20,147 nucleotides of DNA from Chara braunii (taxonomy: Eukaryota; Streptophyta; Charophyceae; Charales; Characeae), in contig BFEA01000010.1 of assembly GCA_003427395.1 (NCBI GenBank), positions 2,595,541 through 2,615,687 of the forward strand. Reading direction: 5' to 3'. Shown in pieces: positions 8,448 to 17,507 of this stretch (position 1 is its first letter; each line of letters starts with the position of its first letter). The notes under the pieces were generated by a model. The model was not told the origin of the DNA. It did not search any database and saw only the letters and a list, made by a program, of their open reading frames with translations. The position numbers and the translations under genes are program-made.

Positions 8448-8459
8448 GCTCCGATACCA
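8448..8459 (-). promoter_or_regulatory. Primer-binding site, initiator tRNA-Met type (element A)
   Basis: The - strand reads TGGTATCGGAGC, which matches the classical plant tRNA-iMet primer site TGGTATCAGAGC at 11 of 12 positions. It sits one base from a CA-ending LTR border (TG at 8461 on +) and upstream of gag on the same strand, the position required for priming of minus-strand DNA synthesis. Confidence 0.8.
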
Positions 8460-8590
8460 ATGCAATTAGACTCGACTCTAGACCTTGTTCACAACATGCA
8501 CACTTGAGAACCGATGGTAAAACTGAAGTCCTTCAACTGAGAAACAACAACGAACTTGTATTAAACTCATTCTGAACGACTGTACAACTT

Positions 8591-8604
8591 GCGGCTATGG
8601 CCGC
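8591..8604 (-). other. TATG-loop hairpin (5 bp perfect)
   Basis: On +, GCGGC-TATG-GCCGC. In LTR A, downstream of its TATA box in the element sense, so it should be in the RNA. Confidence 0.7.
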
Positions 8605-8732
8605 CGAACAATGTCTCTACCACCAGCCTCAGTCTCCCTCACTCTCGCTTGCACGCACGTACGTGGATCACCCTGAATGTCCACGTTGCACAACCACTCA
8701 CACTCTGTACATTCTGTCTACACCAACAGTTG

Positions 8733-8748
8733 GGCGGCTATGGCCGCC
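8733..8748 (-). other. TATG-loop hairpin (6 bp perfect)
   Basis: On +, GGCGGC-TATG-GCCGCC, in LTR A. Degenerate relatives with the same GCTATGG core follow at 8766-8776 and 8799-8806 but pair only 2 bp. Confidence 0.75.
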
Positions 8749-8932
8749 GTCGTCTTCCTCCTCCGAGCTATGGCCGCCTGTGTCTCCCTCGCTGGTTTGC
8801 TATGGTCGTTGTCTTCTTCACAGCCCACTTCCTCTCCGGGCACCTGCAGACCTCCACGCACAAGATACCAAGGCAGCTCTTCCGCATGGCTCACAGGCGA
8901 ATGAATGAATGAATGCCTGGACGCTACCTCTT

Positions 8933-8940
8933 TATTTATA
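8933..8940 (-). promoter_or_regulatory. TATA box of LTR A
   Basis: TATAAATA on the - strand in a GC-richer setting, about 480 bases upstream of the LTR inner border. A start site would be expected near 8905. Call rests on motif and position only. Confidence 0.5.
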
Positions 8941-9228
8941 TTTTTTGGGAGGTACCCGGGCCTGCCTCAAAACGTGTGGGCATGGGCCAAAACGTGTGCC
9001 CGACGGAAGTTTCCAGACGTTTGGCCTTCTGGGCCAAAACGTGTGAAATCCACAGTGTGCTCCAGAACCTTCCCCACGTGCAGCCCCTACCCTTGGTACT
9101 TGCTGGCTGGACTGTCCTCCGACCTTCTAGATTATAGAGACCTACAGATAGATTCCAGTCCTCAACAGACTCCGTAGAGACTTCTAGAAAAGACTTCCTA
9201 AGCCTATCGGTAACAGACCTAGCTGCTA

Positions 9229-9430
9229 ATCTACAGACCTAGGGATCAAGTCCTACTGCCCAAACTATAGACTAATCTGGGATGTGGAACAGGTCTAGGG
9301 ATCGAATCCTACTCAGCACACAAGGTCTATGTACAGGTATAGGGTAGGCCTAGGGATCAAATCTCACTCAGCACACGGGATCAATGTACAGGGTTGTGGC
9401 ACCGGTCTAGGGATCGAATCTCTGTGACTG
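9229..9430. repeat. Degenerate ~58-bp repeats around CTAGGGATC
   Basis: CTAGGGATCRARTC recurs at about 9238, 9295, 9350 and 9410, the middle two followed by CACTCAGCACAC/CTACTCAGCACAC and GTAC AGG. Spacing is 55-60 bp. It occupies the likely U3 part of LTR A, where enhancer-like direct repeats are common. GGGATCGAATC resembles a tRNA T-arm, but no tRNA fold surrounds it. Confidence 0.65.
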
Positions 9431-9479
9431 CAATGTCAGGTCAACTGGGTGAAACCGTTTCATAGCCCCTCGAAAGTGG

Positions 9480-9790
9480 CCTAGACCGACAGTTGACCGA
9501 AAAGTCAACAGTCAGCTCGTGGACCCAGGCCCAGATCCGAGAAGTCAAAGTCAACACATCAGATTTCCTGGCCGTCGACCTGGAATGATCTAAGAGTGGT
9601 GAGAGGTTCCAACAGAGTCAGGCCTCAAGGAATCCAAACGGAAACTGGGACAAACCGGATCTGGGCCGTATCTGGGGCCTCACATAAACAATTCCGAAGA
9701 ATCTGGGGTCTCACATGGACAGACGCTGACCCTGGATAGCGCAAGTCAACAGTATATAAGGTTGACCTCGCCACTGCTTGAGCATTCAGT
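9480..9790 (+). promoter_or_regulatory. Promoter-like segment with TATATAAG and repeated GTCAAC
   Basis: TATATAAG at 9753-9760 is preceded by several AGTCAA(C) motifs (about 9500, 9541, 9547 and 9743) and followed by GTTGACC and, 30-35 bases on, CATTCAGT, an initiator-like context. This could be the U3/R part of a plus-oriented LTR or a cellular promoter. No gene that it would drive is recognisable: the downstream sequence is a short fragment shared with 11710-11858. Confidence 0.4.
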
Positions 9791-9877
9791 TTCGCGCGTT
9801 GCTTGCGGCGTCGATGCTGCACGTGAGACTTGAGGGGAGGACGCTGGTGCCAGGCTGTTTTGTGGGCGCCAGCCAGA

Positions 9878-9943
9878 TTGTTATGATTCTGGTTAGTATC
9901 ACACCGCACAGGGAGAGATAACACAGCGGAAGACTTGACCATG
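9878..9943 (+). repeat. Left member of an inverted duplicated fragment
   Basis: TTGTTATGATTCTGGTT (from 9878/9879) followed at once by a 49-base block to ACCATG (9943). Both blocks recur on the - strand at 11858-11842 and 11758-11710 with about one mismatch in the longer block. On + the block reads VSHRTGRDNTAEDLT, reminiscent of the linker between RNase H and integrase in Ty3/gypsy pol, but too short to assign. Confidence 0.7.
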
Positions 9944-10071
9944 CGATATGACAGGGTACACAAAGTGCAATTCCCTCCACTCAATCCTCACAACCTGTCA
10001 TAGAGAAAAGTCGAGCAGATCACATCTAGGAAACAATGAAACGATGATAGTCCAAACACAGTTATACACTG

Positions 10072-10077
10072 TTTATT
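10072..10077 (-). promoter_or_regulatory. Polyadenylation signal AATAAA in LTR B
   Basis: AATAAA on the - strand inside GAGTTTAATAAACAG. The matching place in LTR A reads GAGTTTAATACAAG. Confidence 0.5.
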
Positions 10078-10392
10078 AAACTCGGAGTCTCGAATTGTCA
10101 GGATAACTTCAGAACTACAGTGCGTTGCTCAGAAATGAGCAGCACTTCACTCCCCAACCCTGAATAACAGCCGTAACACCCCTGAGCCCCTGAAACATCA
10201 AGCGCCACCCAGATACAACCTCCTGAGGGAAGCGCCACCCTGAAACCGGCCTTTGAGGCCAAGCGCCATTCAGAGGATGAAGAAGAAGACCAGCGCACAA
10301 TATCTGATGATGATGAAGTGTCGGAAGACTTCCCGGGTGGAAGTCTGCAGCAGCGCCACCAAACCCTGACAAGATGACCCCTGAGGAAGAAA

Positions 10393-10412
10393 GTTGCAGC
10401 TATGGCTGCAAC
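10393..10412 (-). other. TATG-loop hairpin (8 bp perfect)
   Basis: On +, arms GTTGCAGC (10393-10400) and GCTGCAAC (10405-10412) enclose TATG. It is the longest member of the family and lies in LTR B, whereas the GC-rich members lie in LTR A. Confidence 0.8.
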
Positions 10413-11060
10413 GCCAACACCCTGGAACCCCACTCCGGAGGAGGGTCCAACAGGGCACGAATCTCTCTCGCCTACAGTAGACCTCGATAACCCAGACCTC
10501 TGTCAGCCCCTGTGTGCTGGCAGAGTACAGCGAAGGTCCCAGCTATGGTCGACGCTCTGCAGGTTTGGCTATGCCCGTCTCCTTCCACGCTGAGCCGTCA
10601 CCACTTCCGGTTCACGCGTAGCACAGCAGCGATGTACTCGGTACCAACTGCCAAAAAGCCCAGGACCAACGTCCCCATCCTATCTATACCCTAAACTAGC
10701 CTAGACACGACCTAGACCGGACTGACTGACCGACCGGTACCGTTTCTGTTTCAGCCTCTACGACCTCTCCCTACCCAGCTATAGGCTATAGGACCGTCTA
10801 TCAGTGTAGGCCCATTGAGCTTGTCTGTCCTAGGGGTAGCCCGGGTCTGCTATTCGCAGTTACGGTAGCTGTAACAAATTCGAGTTAGTACCAGACCCAT
10901 ATTTCCTATATTTACAAATATGCCCCTCACGAATTTTCCTTACAGGTAGGTCTCTCGGTTAGCCCTCAGCCAAACAAAATTACGAATCTGTCCCTACCTA
11001 GAGTACAGCCTCGTCAGAGATAGGCTACAGGCAACCTGGAACCAGCAAGTCATTGCAGAC

Positions 11061-11712
11061 CTACCCTCCCCCGGAGCGAGGACCTCCGAGCTCGGGGCGT
11101 AGGCGTGCAGAGCGTCGAAGGGGCTCTCCCCTTTGCGCAGCCTCATATTTGAGGATAACAGACTTTGCTGTTTTCAGAAGCTCCTTGCGAGTAAACCAAC
11201 GGTCCTCAATATGGGGCTGGTAAAAAAACTTCACAAGGTACTCGTTGTCCGGGCCTGTACCATACTCATCCTCAACTGATTCCACCTCATATCCCTTCCC
11301 AAGGATCGAGGGACCAAATTGAGGAGGCCTGTCTTAGAAATGCATCAGCTGGGACAAACAGCAGCAGCTTAGATGCATGAAAGACAGGGTACGTTTGTAG
11401 ATGCAGTGGGACGTCCACGTGATAAGAGGGACCGAAAGGGTCAGCTCCCACTGTATCCAAAACCTGCCATGGACCCATATAACACGGCAACAGCTTGGGC
11501 GAAATGTCCTCCTCTCGCGATAGCTCAGAACTGAGTACCCAGACCCAGTCACCAGTGCGAATGGGGGATGGGCGACGATGCTTGTTAGCCTGCTGAATCA
11601 TAGCCTTTTGGGCTTTGAGCAGGCTAGCTCTAGCTCGTTCGATATCCCTCTCGTACTGTCTGGTGAACGCTGCAGTCCCAAGCGTCAGTCTGGGGGTAGC
11701 CTTATTGAGCAT
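11061..11712 (-). pseudogene. pol: Ty3/gypsy integrase C-terminus plus chromodomain, truncated and frameshifted
   Basis: 3' end of a chromovirus-type pol (element B). The first part (about 11712-11340) has the post-core integrase region: RARASLLKAQKAMIQQANKHRR, then RTGDWVWVLS, PKLLPCYMGPWQVLDTVG and YPVFHASKLL, the standard PKL-x-GPF-HPVFHVS arrangement. A one-base frameshift near 11335-11345 moves the frame; the second part contains ILGKGYEVESVEDEYG, EYLVKFFYQPHIEDRWFTR and VILKYEAAQRG, a chromodomain (YEVE start, YLVK strand, aromatic W, helical end), and stops at TAG 11063-11061. Upstream of 11712 the expected integrase catalytic core, RNase H and reverse transcriptase are absent and replaced by an unrelated fragment. 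Chromodomains steer integration to marked chromatin in this clade (known). Confidence 0.85.
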
Positions 11713-11858
11713 GGTCAAGTCTTCCGCTGTGTTATCTCTCCCTGTGCAGTGTGATACTCCTATCCTCTCCCCTTCCTTCTGTGTATGCATGGGCATACCT
11801 GGAAGTCTCTGTGAGTGAGTGTTGGCCTTCAGGCAACAAACAACCAGAATCATAACAA
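11710..11858 (-). repeat. Right member of inverted duplicated fragment, with 83-bp extra segment
   Basis: On - the 17-base block (11858-11842) and the 49-base block (11758-11710) are the same as at 9878-9943, but 83 bases separate them here (11841-11759). The extra segment begins GTTTGTT and ends GGATAGG on -, so it is roughly GT...AG in form, yet removing it does not recreate the left copy exactly. The block abuts the integrase remnant at ACCATG, so 11710 is a rearrangement junction. Confidence 0.7.
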
Positions 11859-12159
11859 GATACTGTAGTAGGAGAGGAGAGAGAAGGCAGCCATTGCTGG
11901 GACCATAGACGATGGCGAGGTAGTGAGGAGAGAGAGAGTGTGGGCGAGAAGTGATGTTATGTGCGCATACCTGGTCTTACCTGCTGTGACGCTGCTACTG
12001 ATTCTGTTCGCTGCTGGAGGTTCATCTGCGAGGGGCTGGGTTACATCATCCACGTGTCATACTGTGTTCAGGTTGCTGAGGGGGCAGAGGTGGGAAGCCT
12101 GCAGGAGAAGTGGGACTTGATTGCTACATTATTCTTCTCCCTCCATCTGTCTTTCCTGC
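11859..12159. other. No gene seen
   Basis: GA-rich then mixed sequence. On - it offers CAGGTAAG and CAGGTATG, donor-like splice sites, within a 67-codon frame of no recognisable kind. I cannot support an exon. Confidence 0.5.
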
Positions 12160-12296
12160 CCCCTCTCTTTTCTAATCTGGATACTATCGACTTCCCCCTC
12201 TCTTTTCTAATCTGGATAGTGTTGACTTGCCCCTCTCTTTCTAATCTGGATACTGTTGACTTCCCCCTCTCTTTTCTATCTGGATACTACGAACTT
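12160..12296. repeat. Tandem repeat, 34-35 bp unit, four copies
   Basis: CCCCTCTCTTTTCTAATCTG then GATACTGTTGACTT, starting at about 12160, 12194, 12229 and 12263, with a few substitutions and single-base losses. Non-coding. Confidence 0.92.
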
Positions 12297-12429
12297 GGAG
12301 ATTTCACGCATGGAACTGAAGGATCATATACTTAAATGACGTTGAATTGATGAGCTTGCTGGAATGATTATCTCCCGACATTGCACGACATTGCTATCTG
12401 ACGACATGTTTGATTGACGAGACTGGGTT

Positions 12430-12780
12430 CATTACATTTTTTTTTATAGGAAATTTAAAGGCCTAAAATTACTAAAAATATAAAATTTACGAATTTCAAA
12501 TAAAATATAATGTTAGATATTATTCAAATTTTAACAAAATTGTGAGAATTTTTGTATAATAAATTAATAATTATAGAGTGAAATAAAAATCTGATGGGTT
12601 TATTGGTTTGATTTTTGAATTAATGCTTTTTAGGATTTTGAGGAAAAGAAATTTACACGCTGCATTGTCAGTAATGAAGTTATTTTGATAGGGATTTTCA
12701 AAATGTCGAATTTTATTTTATATACAATTTGAGAAGGAACCTGGTTTGAGATAAATATTATTCTCATCTTACCACAATGA
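12430..12780. other. AT-rich island, no gene
   Basis: Base composition shifts abruptly from mixed DNA to strongly AT-rich sequence (AAATATAAAATTTAC, AAATAAAATATAATG, AATAAATTAATAATTAT) and back. No open frame of note. It could be an intergenic spacer, matrix-attachment-like DNA or an old insertion. Just after it, GAAATTTC is repeated between 12818 and 12850. Confidence 0.6.
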
Positions 12781-14768
12781 ACTGAATGGGAGCGTGTGAA
12801 GTTTCAAGATTTCAGCGAAATTTCAGAAATTTCAAGAAATTTCCAAATATTTGACATGATATTGCGCGCCCTTTCTCTTCCGTTCTCAGATCGAAATTAT
12901 ATACTTCTCTCGCGTTTTCCTAGAGTTCAGATCGTCAAGAAGAGCGATGGAGGTAAGAAATGGGGAGATAACAAGAGATGGAGGAGATTGGATATCAGTG
13001 AAGTTGGTAAGAGGGTAGGGAAGGGCGAGGAGACAGGTGATGGAAGGGTCAGAGAACAAAACATTTATCGACGAAGTTCAGGGGAGAAAACGGGAGTGAC
13101 AGTGGCGGAGTAGCACGAGAGAAAGGAATGGTGGTGGTGGTGGCGGGGGAGGGGGATGGTGCGTGCGGATTCGTGATAAGCAGGTACTTCTGATGGGAGG
13201 TCTGACGTCAGATTTGAAATTACGATTTCGAAAAACTACAAAGGGTGTGTGAAAAAGGCTAATTTCGGTCAAAGGGGCAAAAGATGAGCAATGGAGCGAT
13301 TTGGGAGGGGTCTTGATTAGAAAGCTAATTAAGGTCCAGAACTTCTACGTGGGGTGGTAGGGGATGAGAAATCGACCCTAATCACCGTGGAGATATTGAT
13401 TCCGCGAATTTTTTTGACTGCTGGAAATAAATAAGAAAACCGCGTGGCTTGGGTGGGTAATTAACGGAAAATTCAATAGGTCATTACTTGGCACTTACTG
13501 ACCGGAATTAGGCAAACAAGGGCTCGTTAGAAGCGGAATTGAAAATGATCGAGTAGCAAAAAGCAGATCTGAAAAAGGTTTATAATTGAAGACGTTATCG
13601 CAAAAACAAAACGATCTTCAGTCTTTTTCATGGGAATTTTTTCGAGAGTCACTAACTTCGGGATGCTTGCAAATATTTAGGACTCGTTTGGTGCAGCATT
13701 CAAAAGCGCATTGGGTGGGCGAAACAGAGCTCAAAATTCCAAAAAAGATTTGACCTTCAGAATAAAAAAAGATAAATTCGCACTGTTCTGGGAAATTTGG
13801 GAGAAACTTTTGATGAATGATAACTCATAGAGTACTTGTCGAAATTAGGCACACAACGGCATTGTGGGAACGGGATAGACAAGCGCTCAAAAACAAAAAA
13901 AGGGGGAAGGTTTCTGGGAAAGGGTGAGATATGAGGAAGGTATCGGAAGAGAAAAGGACAGACAGATGATAAGTGCGGTGGGGCGGGGAAAAACGGGGCA
14001 TACTGTTGTGACTTTATCGGGGTCAAAATCGGGTTTTGATAGGGATCAAGATCATGAGTAGGTAAGGGGAGAAGAGCAATGTTGTTGAGGTCGGGAGAAG
14101 TGGAGAGTGGGGGAGGATTTACTTGGGCAATGCAGCAGATGACGTCGCTAGTAAGGCAATGGATGGTGGCAACTGCGACCATGTAGACAAGCCTATGGCG
14201 ACGATGATGTATCATCGGACAACGAGAAGATGGTGGAGGTGGCGATGCCACACAATGGCTGCAGTAGTGAGGTCGCATTCCAGAAGTTGGTCCCCCCGTG
14301 AGGCACGATCTTGGCACTGTCCAAAGGTGATGTGGACAATGGAGATGGCCAACACCACCGGATGATGACGACTACGTGATGAATGCGGCAGCAGCAATTG
14401 ATGACGATAATCAGTAAGATGACAATATTAGCAATCACGTAAGTGACAACGATCTCCATCAAATTTTTTCTTGAAAAAAAATGCTCCTTTCGCCGCCTTG
14501 CCACGTGGGAGGGGTCTTGGACAACAAACACGGTGGGAGGGATGTTCAGTCCCGCTCCAATGCCAGTGTAGCAAGCACTGGGTTCGAGGAGGAGACGGGA
14601 AGGTGAGAGGGAGTGAAAACACACACACACGCCCAAACTCCAATGCAGAACCCGACTGGTACGATGAACGACACTCAGCAAAGAGTACCAGCAGCAACTC
14701 GATATCAAATTCACACTCCAATGTCCGAAACAGAGTACAGCACGAGATGTCTTACCCGTGTGTGAGAC
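12781..14768. other. About 2 kb without a supportable gene
   Basis: Purine-rich on + between about 12950 and 13160, with a GGT run at 13129-13143. Frames on both strands (e.g. 105 codons on + near 12796-13113, 186 and 247 codons on - within 13757-14936) show no domain, have low-complexity content and no good start context. GATGGAGGTAAGAA at 12949 looks like a splice donor behind an ATG, but no matching acceptor or conserved peptide was found. Confidence 0.5.
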
Positions 14769-14825
14769 TGGTACATATACCTGGGAACAGCCTAACGGCT
14801 TGGCTGGGCTCAGGGGTATGTACCA
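14769..14825. repeat. Imperfect inverted repeat ending in TGGTACAT
   Basis: TGGTACATATACCTG (14769-14783) and CAGGGGTATGTACCA (14811-14825) pair at 13 of 15 positions; the 27-base spacer holds a second small hairpin AGCC-TAAC-GGCT. Several more GGTACC/GTACC motifs follow within 100 bases (about 14841, 14848, 14891, 14923). Confidence 0.65.
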
Positions 14826-15838
14826 AATCATCGGTACCAGAAGGGTACCGGTAAGAAATGGCAAAGGGACAGAAACATAAAATGTGTCGGTACCGCGAAC
14901 GTAGCAGAAAAGAAGATAATGTCCGGTACAAGGCATGACGTGCAGCGATCGAGACCTGGCGAGATCCGTAACAGCGAGGTCAGACGGAGATTAACAATGG
15001 GCAGAGGAAAGAAGGGGAGGAAGGAGATCCCAAGAAACAGGAGATCACCGGGTGTGTGGGGGAATGAACGGGGAATTAAGCGACGAGATCAGGTGGCGAG
15101 GTCGGGCCTTCCCATAGGTGGGCCTGAGAGAACGTGCGCGGGTGGGGCACACACGTGATGGCCCGCACATGCGCAGATGAGGTGTCTCTCTCCGTCTCAC
15201 TGCATGAGATCAACCATCAAACTTCCTTTTAAAATCACGCTGAGGAATGGATCAGATAGATCCACGCAAATCAACCCGTCATTTCCACCACTTCATCCTC
15301 TTCCTCCCCCGCCTGCAATCAGCAATCAATCGATTAAGCAATTAAGCAACCAATCAATTAAAGCCCTCCCCCTCTGACAGGGTCTCAGGATTGCCTGGCT
15401 TGCATTTTCAGAATGGTAAGTTCATATGTGGATGAGTTGTTTGTAAATCGTTTGAGACCACAACGCTTTTTCTACTTCTGAGTTGCGTGTAAATTGTCCT
15501 GCCCGAGAGCTTGGGAGGGTAGACACCATGGTCTCAGTGAAAGCAGGGAGAACGCCATCAATCAGGGCGGGAGGATAGTATGGAGACATCGAGGCGAAGC
15601 TGATTAACGGAGGATGGGAGGGAGTTGCGATCTGATAAACAGGACAGTCCGGGACAGGAGGCAGTTGCAATCTGGTAACCAGGAGTTTGGGTGGGGGGAT
15701 AAGCGGGGCAGCATAATGCGTAGGACCTGGAGATCATGGGGGCAAGAGGGGAGGGGGTTGTTTATCTGACAGAGAGAATAGTGCCGCGAGGCATATTTGA
15801 TAACTCCAGGGAAGGAAGCAGTGCAACGGGACGCACAG

Positions 15839-15840
<2 letters not shown>
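14826..15840. other. About 1 kb without a supportable gene
   Basis: Mixed-composition DNA. A 40-bp direct duplication is visible (AGTTGCGATCTGATAAACAG at 15623 and AGTTGCAATCTGGTAACCAG at 15663), and AATCAAT/AATTAAGCA runs at 15318-15360. Open frames are short and lack recognisable features. Confidence 0.5.

Positions 15841-15841
<1 letters not shown>

Positions 15842-15924
<83 letters not shown>
15842..15924. repeat. Compound (GT)n(GA)n microsatellite
   Basis: (GT) from 15842 to about 15871 followed without break by (GA) to 15924. The open frames across it on both strands are shadows. Confidence 0.98.
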
Positions 15925-15926
<2 letters not shown>

Positions 15927-16759
15927 CCCATTTTGTTGGGCACGCCCCCTCCCCCCCTTCCCCCATCGTTCCTCTCATCCCCACCACTGGGCCGCGGCAT
16001 TGCCGTGGCGGGTCTGCTTGTCTCTTTTGAAAAAAAGAGAAAGGGACAAGTGCATTGGCCCACCAGGGGAAGTTGGGAAAACTCCACGGCAGCCCTACTC
16101 AGAATGAACCTGGACAGCCGAAGAGCCACGTACATGATCTAGATCTGGACGTGAACTCCGGTACATCCTTCCCACGGGAAATAATCAATGCCGTCCTTCG
16201 GGCCTTCCAACCATAAAGGGGACGAGCGTGAGTGAGTATTTGTTGTAATCATGTTGACTTGCAGGTGGAAAGGAACCGGACTGATGCTCCCCAGAATGGA
16301 AAAGGACCGTCACGATCTGTTTTTTTTTTTTCCTTAGAAAAAAAAGGATCAGTACATAATCAAACCCTTTTGAACTGTCTATAATGATGTGTGCGGTAAT
16401 TGCCTTTCCTTCTCTACCGCGACCTACATGTGCACAGACCTCTTCTCTATGGAATGATAGCAAGAGCGCAATGCGATAAGGTGGTTTACGCAGGCCTATG
16501 TGAACCTTCAACTCACGGTAATGTATGCTTTCACATCCAGACAAACCACCACACAAGGGGGACCCAAAAATAACTAAAAGCTCTCTTAATATGATTATCT
16601 AGCCATCAGCATCCTGTCCTAGCAGAATCGTTTAAGTGATCAGAAGCACCCGAACTCCATCATCATCTCCGATTCTCCATGTTGGCGCCGCAGCTGAAAG
16701 GTGGCATTTGTGGAACCTGTCAACTGCCAGTGAATCTTTTGGCATATCACCTTGCGGTT
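15925..16759. other. No gene seen
   Basis: Mixed sequence. A T run (about 16320-16332) and an A run (about 16339-16346) face each other around CCTTAG. No coding frame with recognisable content. Confidence 0.45.
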
Positions 16760-16995
16760 CAACGTCTTGTTTCTCCCTCCTTGCTTCTTCCTGCTTCTTC
16801 TGCTACGTCCTGCTTCTTCTTCCTTCTTGCTTCTTCTTCCTTCTTGCTTCTTCTTCCCTCATTCTTCTCCCTTCTTGCTGATTTTTCTTCTTCGTTCGTT
16901 ATTCTTCTTCCTTTTTTCCTCTTCGTTTTCCTCTTCTTCTTTTTTTTTCTCCTCTTCCTTTGTTCTTCTTCCTTCTTCCTTCCTTCCTCCTGCAG
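16760..16995. repeat. CTT/CTTC-rich pyrimidine tract
   Basis: Repeated CTTCTTCCTTCTTG units, ending TTCCTCCTGCAG. The end has the form of a long polypyrimidine tract plus CAG acceptor on +, but no exon with recognisable coding content follows. It probably lies in or next to the U3 of the LTR of element C. Confidence 0.85.
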
Positions 16996-17492
16996 GAAGC
17001 AGGGCGCTGCTGAGGACAGCGCCATAGCCCAATCTTCCATAGCTGGATGGGCTTGGACTACAGTGAGGCGCAGGGGTGGTGTTCGGGTGTTCAGAGGGAA
17101 GACGTGGGTGTAAGCCAGGGGAGAGAGAGAAGGATGATGATGATGATGATGTGAGGGCACATACCTGGTATTGGCGATGGTCAGCATGGGCGACATCTTC
17201 AAGTACTTCGTAGGCTGCTGACGTCAACAGTTGCATTGTCAATTAGTAGGCAGACAGTAGCTGTGTAGGAACTAGGCTGGAAGCCAAGCGCCAAGTAGGG
17301 AGAAAGGGCCTGGACACTCATGTTGGTGGTGGCAAGAGCAAGCTCTCATTGACATTGGTTTTCAGTGTTAGGATTCTACATTGGTGTTATATTGGTGCAA
17401 TTCTGCTTTCTGGACACTGTGATACTATCTGGCCTTCAATGTGATTGTGCATTCCGGATATTGTCATCTGGCTATTGCTCATTTTCCTTGCA
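16996..17492 (+). mobile_element. 3' part of the 5' LTR of element C
   Basis: The inner border is set by ...TTTTCCTTGCA (17492) followed by ATT and the perfect tRNA-Met primer site. The LTR must end here; where it begins is unknown because no second copy lies in the window, so 16996 is only a working limit and the LTR may include the CTT tract. Contents: a GATGAT microsatellite (17133-17151) and a U5-like T-rich stretch (17350-17490). GCCATAGCC and CCATAGC at about 17020-17042 echo the CATA core of the hairpins in elements A and B, in the same sense relative to the element, but pair poorly. Confidence 0.5.
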
Positions 17493-17495
17493 ATT

Positions 17496-17507
17496 TGGTA
17501 TCAGAGC
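17496..17507 (+). promoter_or_regulatory. Primer-binding site, initiator tRNA-Met (element C)
   Basis: TGGTATCAGAGC, a perfect 12-base complement to the 3' end of plant initiator tRNA-Met, three bases after a CA-ending LTR. This is the common primer site of plant LTR retrotransposons and places the start of element C on +. Confidence 0.92.

Larger units (their letters stand above)
8461..9440 (-). mobile_element. 5' LTR of element A (outer boundary approximate)
   Basis: The inner border is well placed: the - strand LTR ends ...TAATTGCA, one base before the primer site. A TATAAATA box lies on - at 8940-8933, and an A/T-rich GAGTTTAATACA stretch near 8560 matches in position and sequence the AATAAA-containing stretch of LTR B. 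This implies U3 above about 8940, R about 8905-8540 and U5 about 8540-8461. The outer edge near 9440 is a guess based on where the U3-like repeats stop; no second LTR copy of this family was found in the window to fix it. Three to four copies of the TATG-loop motif fall in the transcribed part. Confidence 0.6.
9996..10876 (-). mobile_element. 3' LTR of element B (candidate borders)
   Basis: Lies directly 3' of the integrase/chromodomain remnant on the same strand. Candidate ends are TGTTACAG (10876 downward) and ...CTATGACA (ending 9996), giving TGT...ACA termini and 881 bp. AATAAA is present on - at 10077-10072, 80 bases from the 3' border, at the same relative place as the A/T-rich stretch of LTR A. 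No clear polypurine tract precedes 10876 and no second LTR copy is in the window, so the outer border may be wrong by up to about 150 bases. It contains a TATG-loop hairpin (10393-10412) and four AGCGCCA motifs (about 10200-10360). Confidence 0.5.

Noticed and set aside
9291-9320. tRNA-like T-arm (GGGATCGAATCC)
   Set aside because: No acceptor, D-arm or anticodon stem can be placed around it, and it recurs as a tandem repeat.
9885-9910. Box A-like TGGTTAGTATC, hinting at a tRNA or SINE
   Set aside because: No box B (GGTTCGANNCC) within the expected distance and no cloverleaf.
14193-14936. 247-codon - strand open frame with hydrophobic runs
   Set aside because: Spans the inverted repeat and low-complexity sequence; no recognisable domain and no conserved start context.
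16859-17242. Possible - strand exon beginning MTMQLLTSAAYEVLEDVAH and ending at a CAGGTATG donor
   Set aside because: The peptide looks plausible but I recognise no family, it lies in the probable LTR of element C, and the rest of the frame is a low-complexity shadow. A similar CATACCTGGT context at 11967 suggests a shared repeat rather than a gene.
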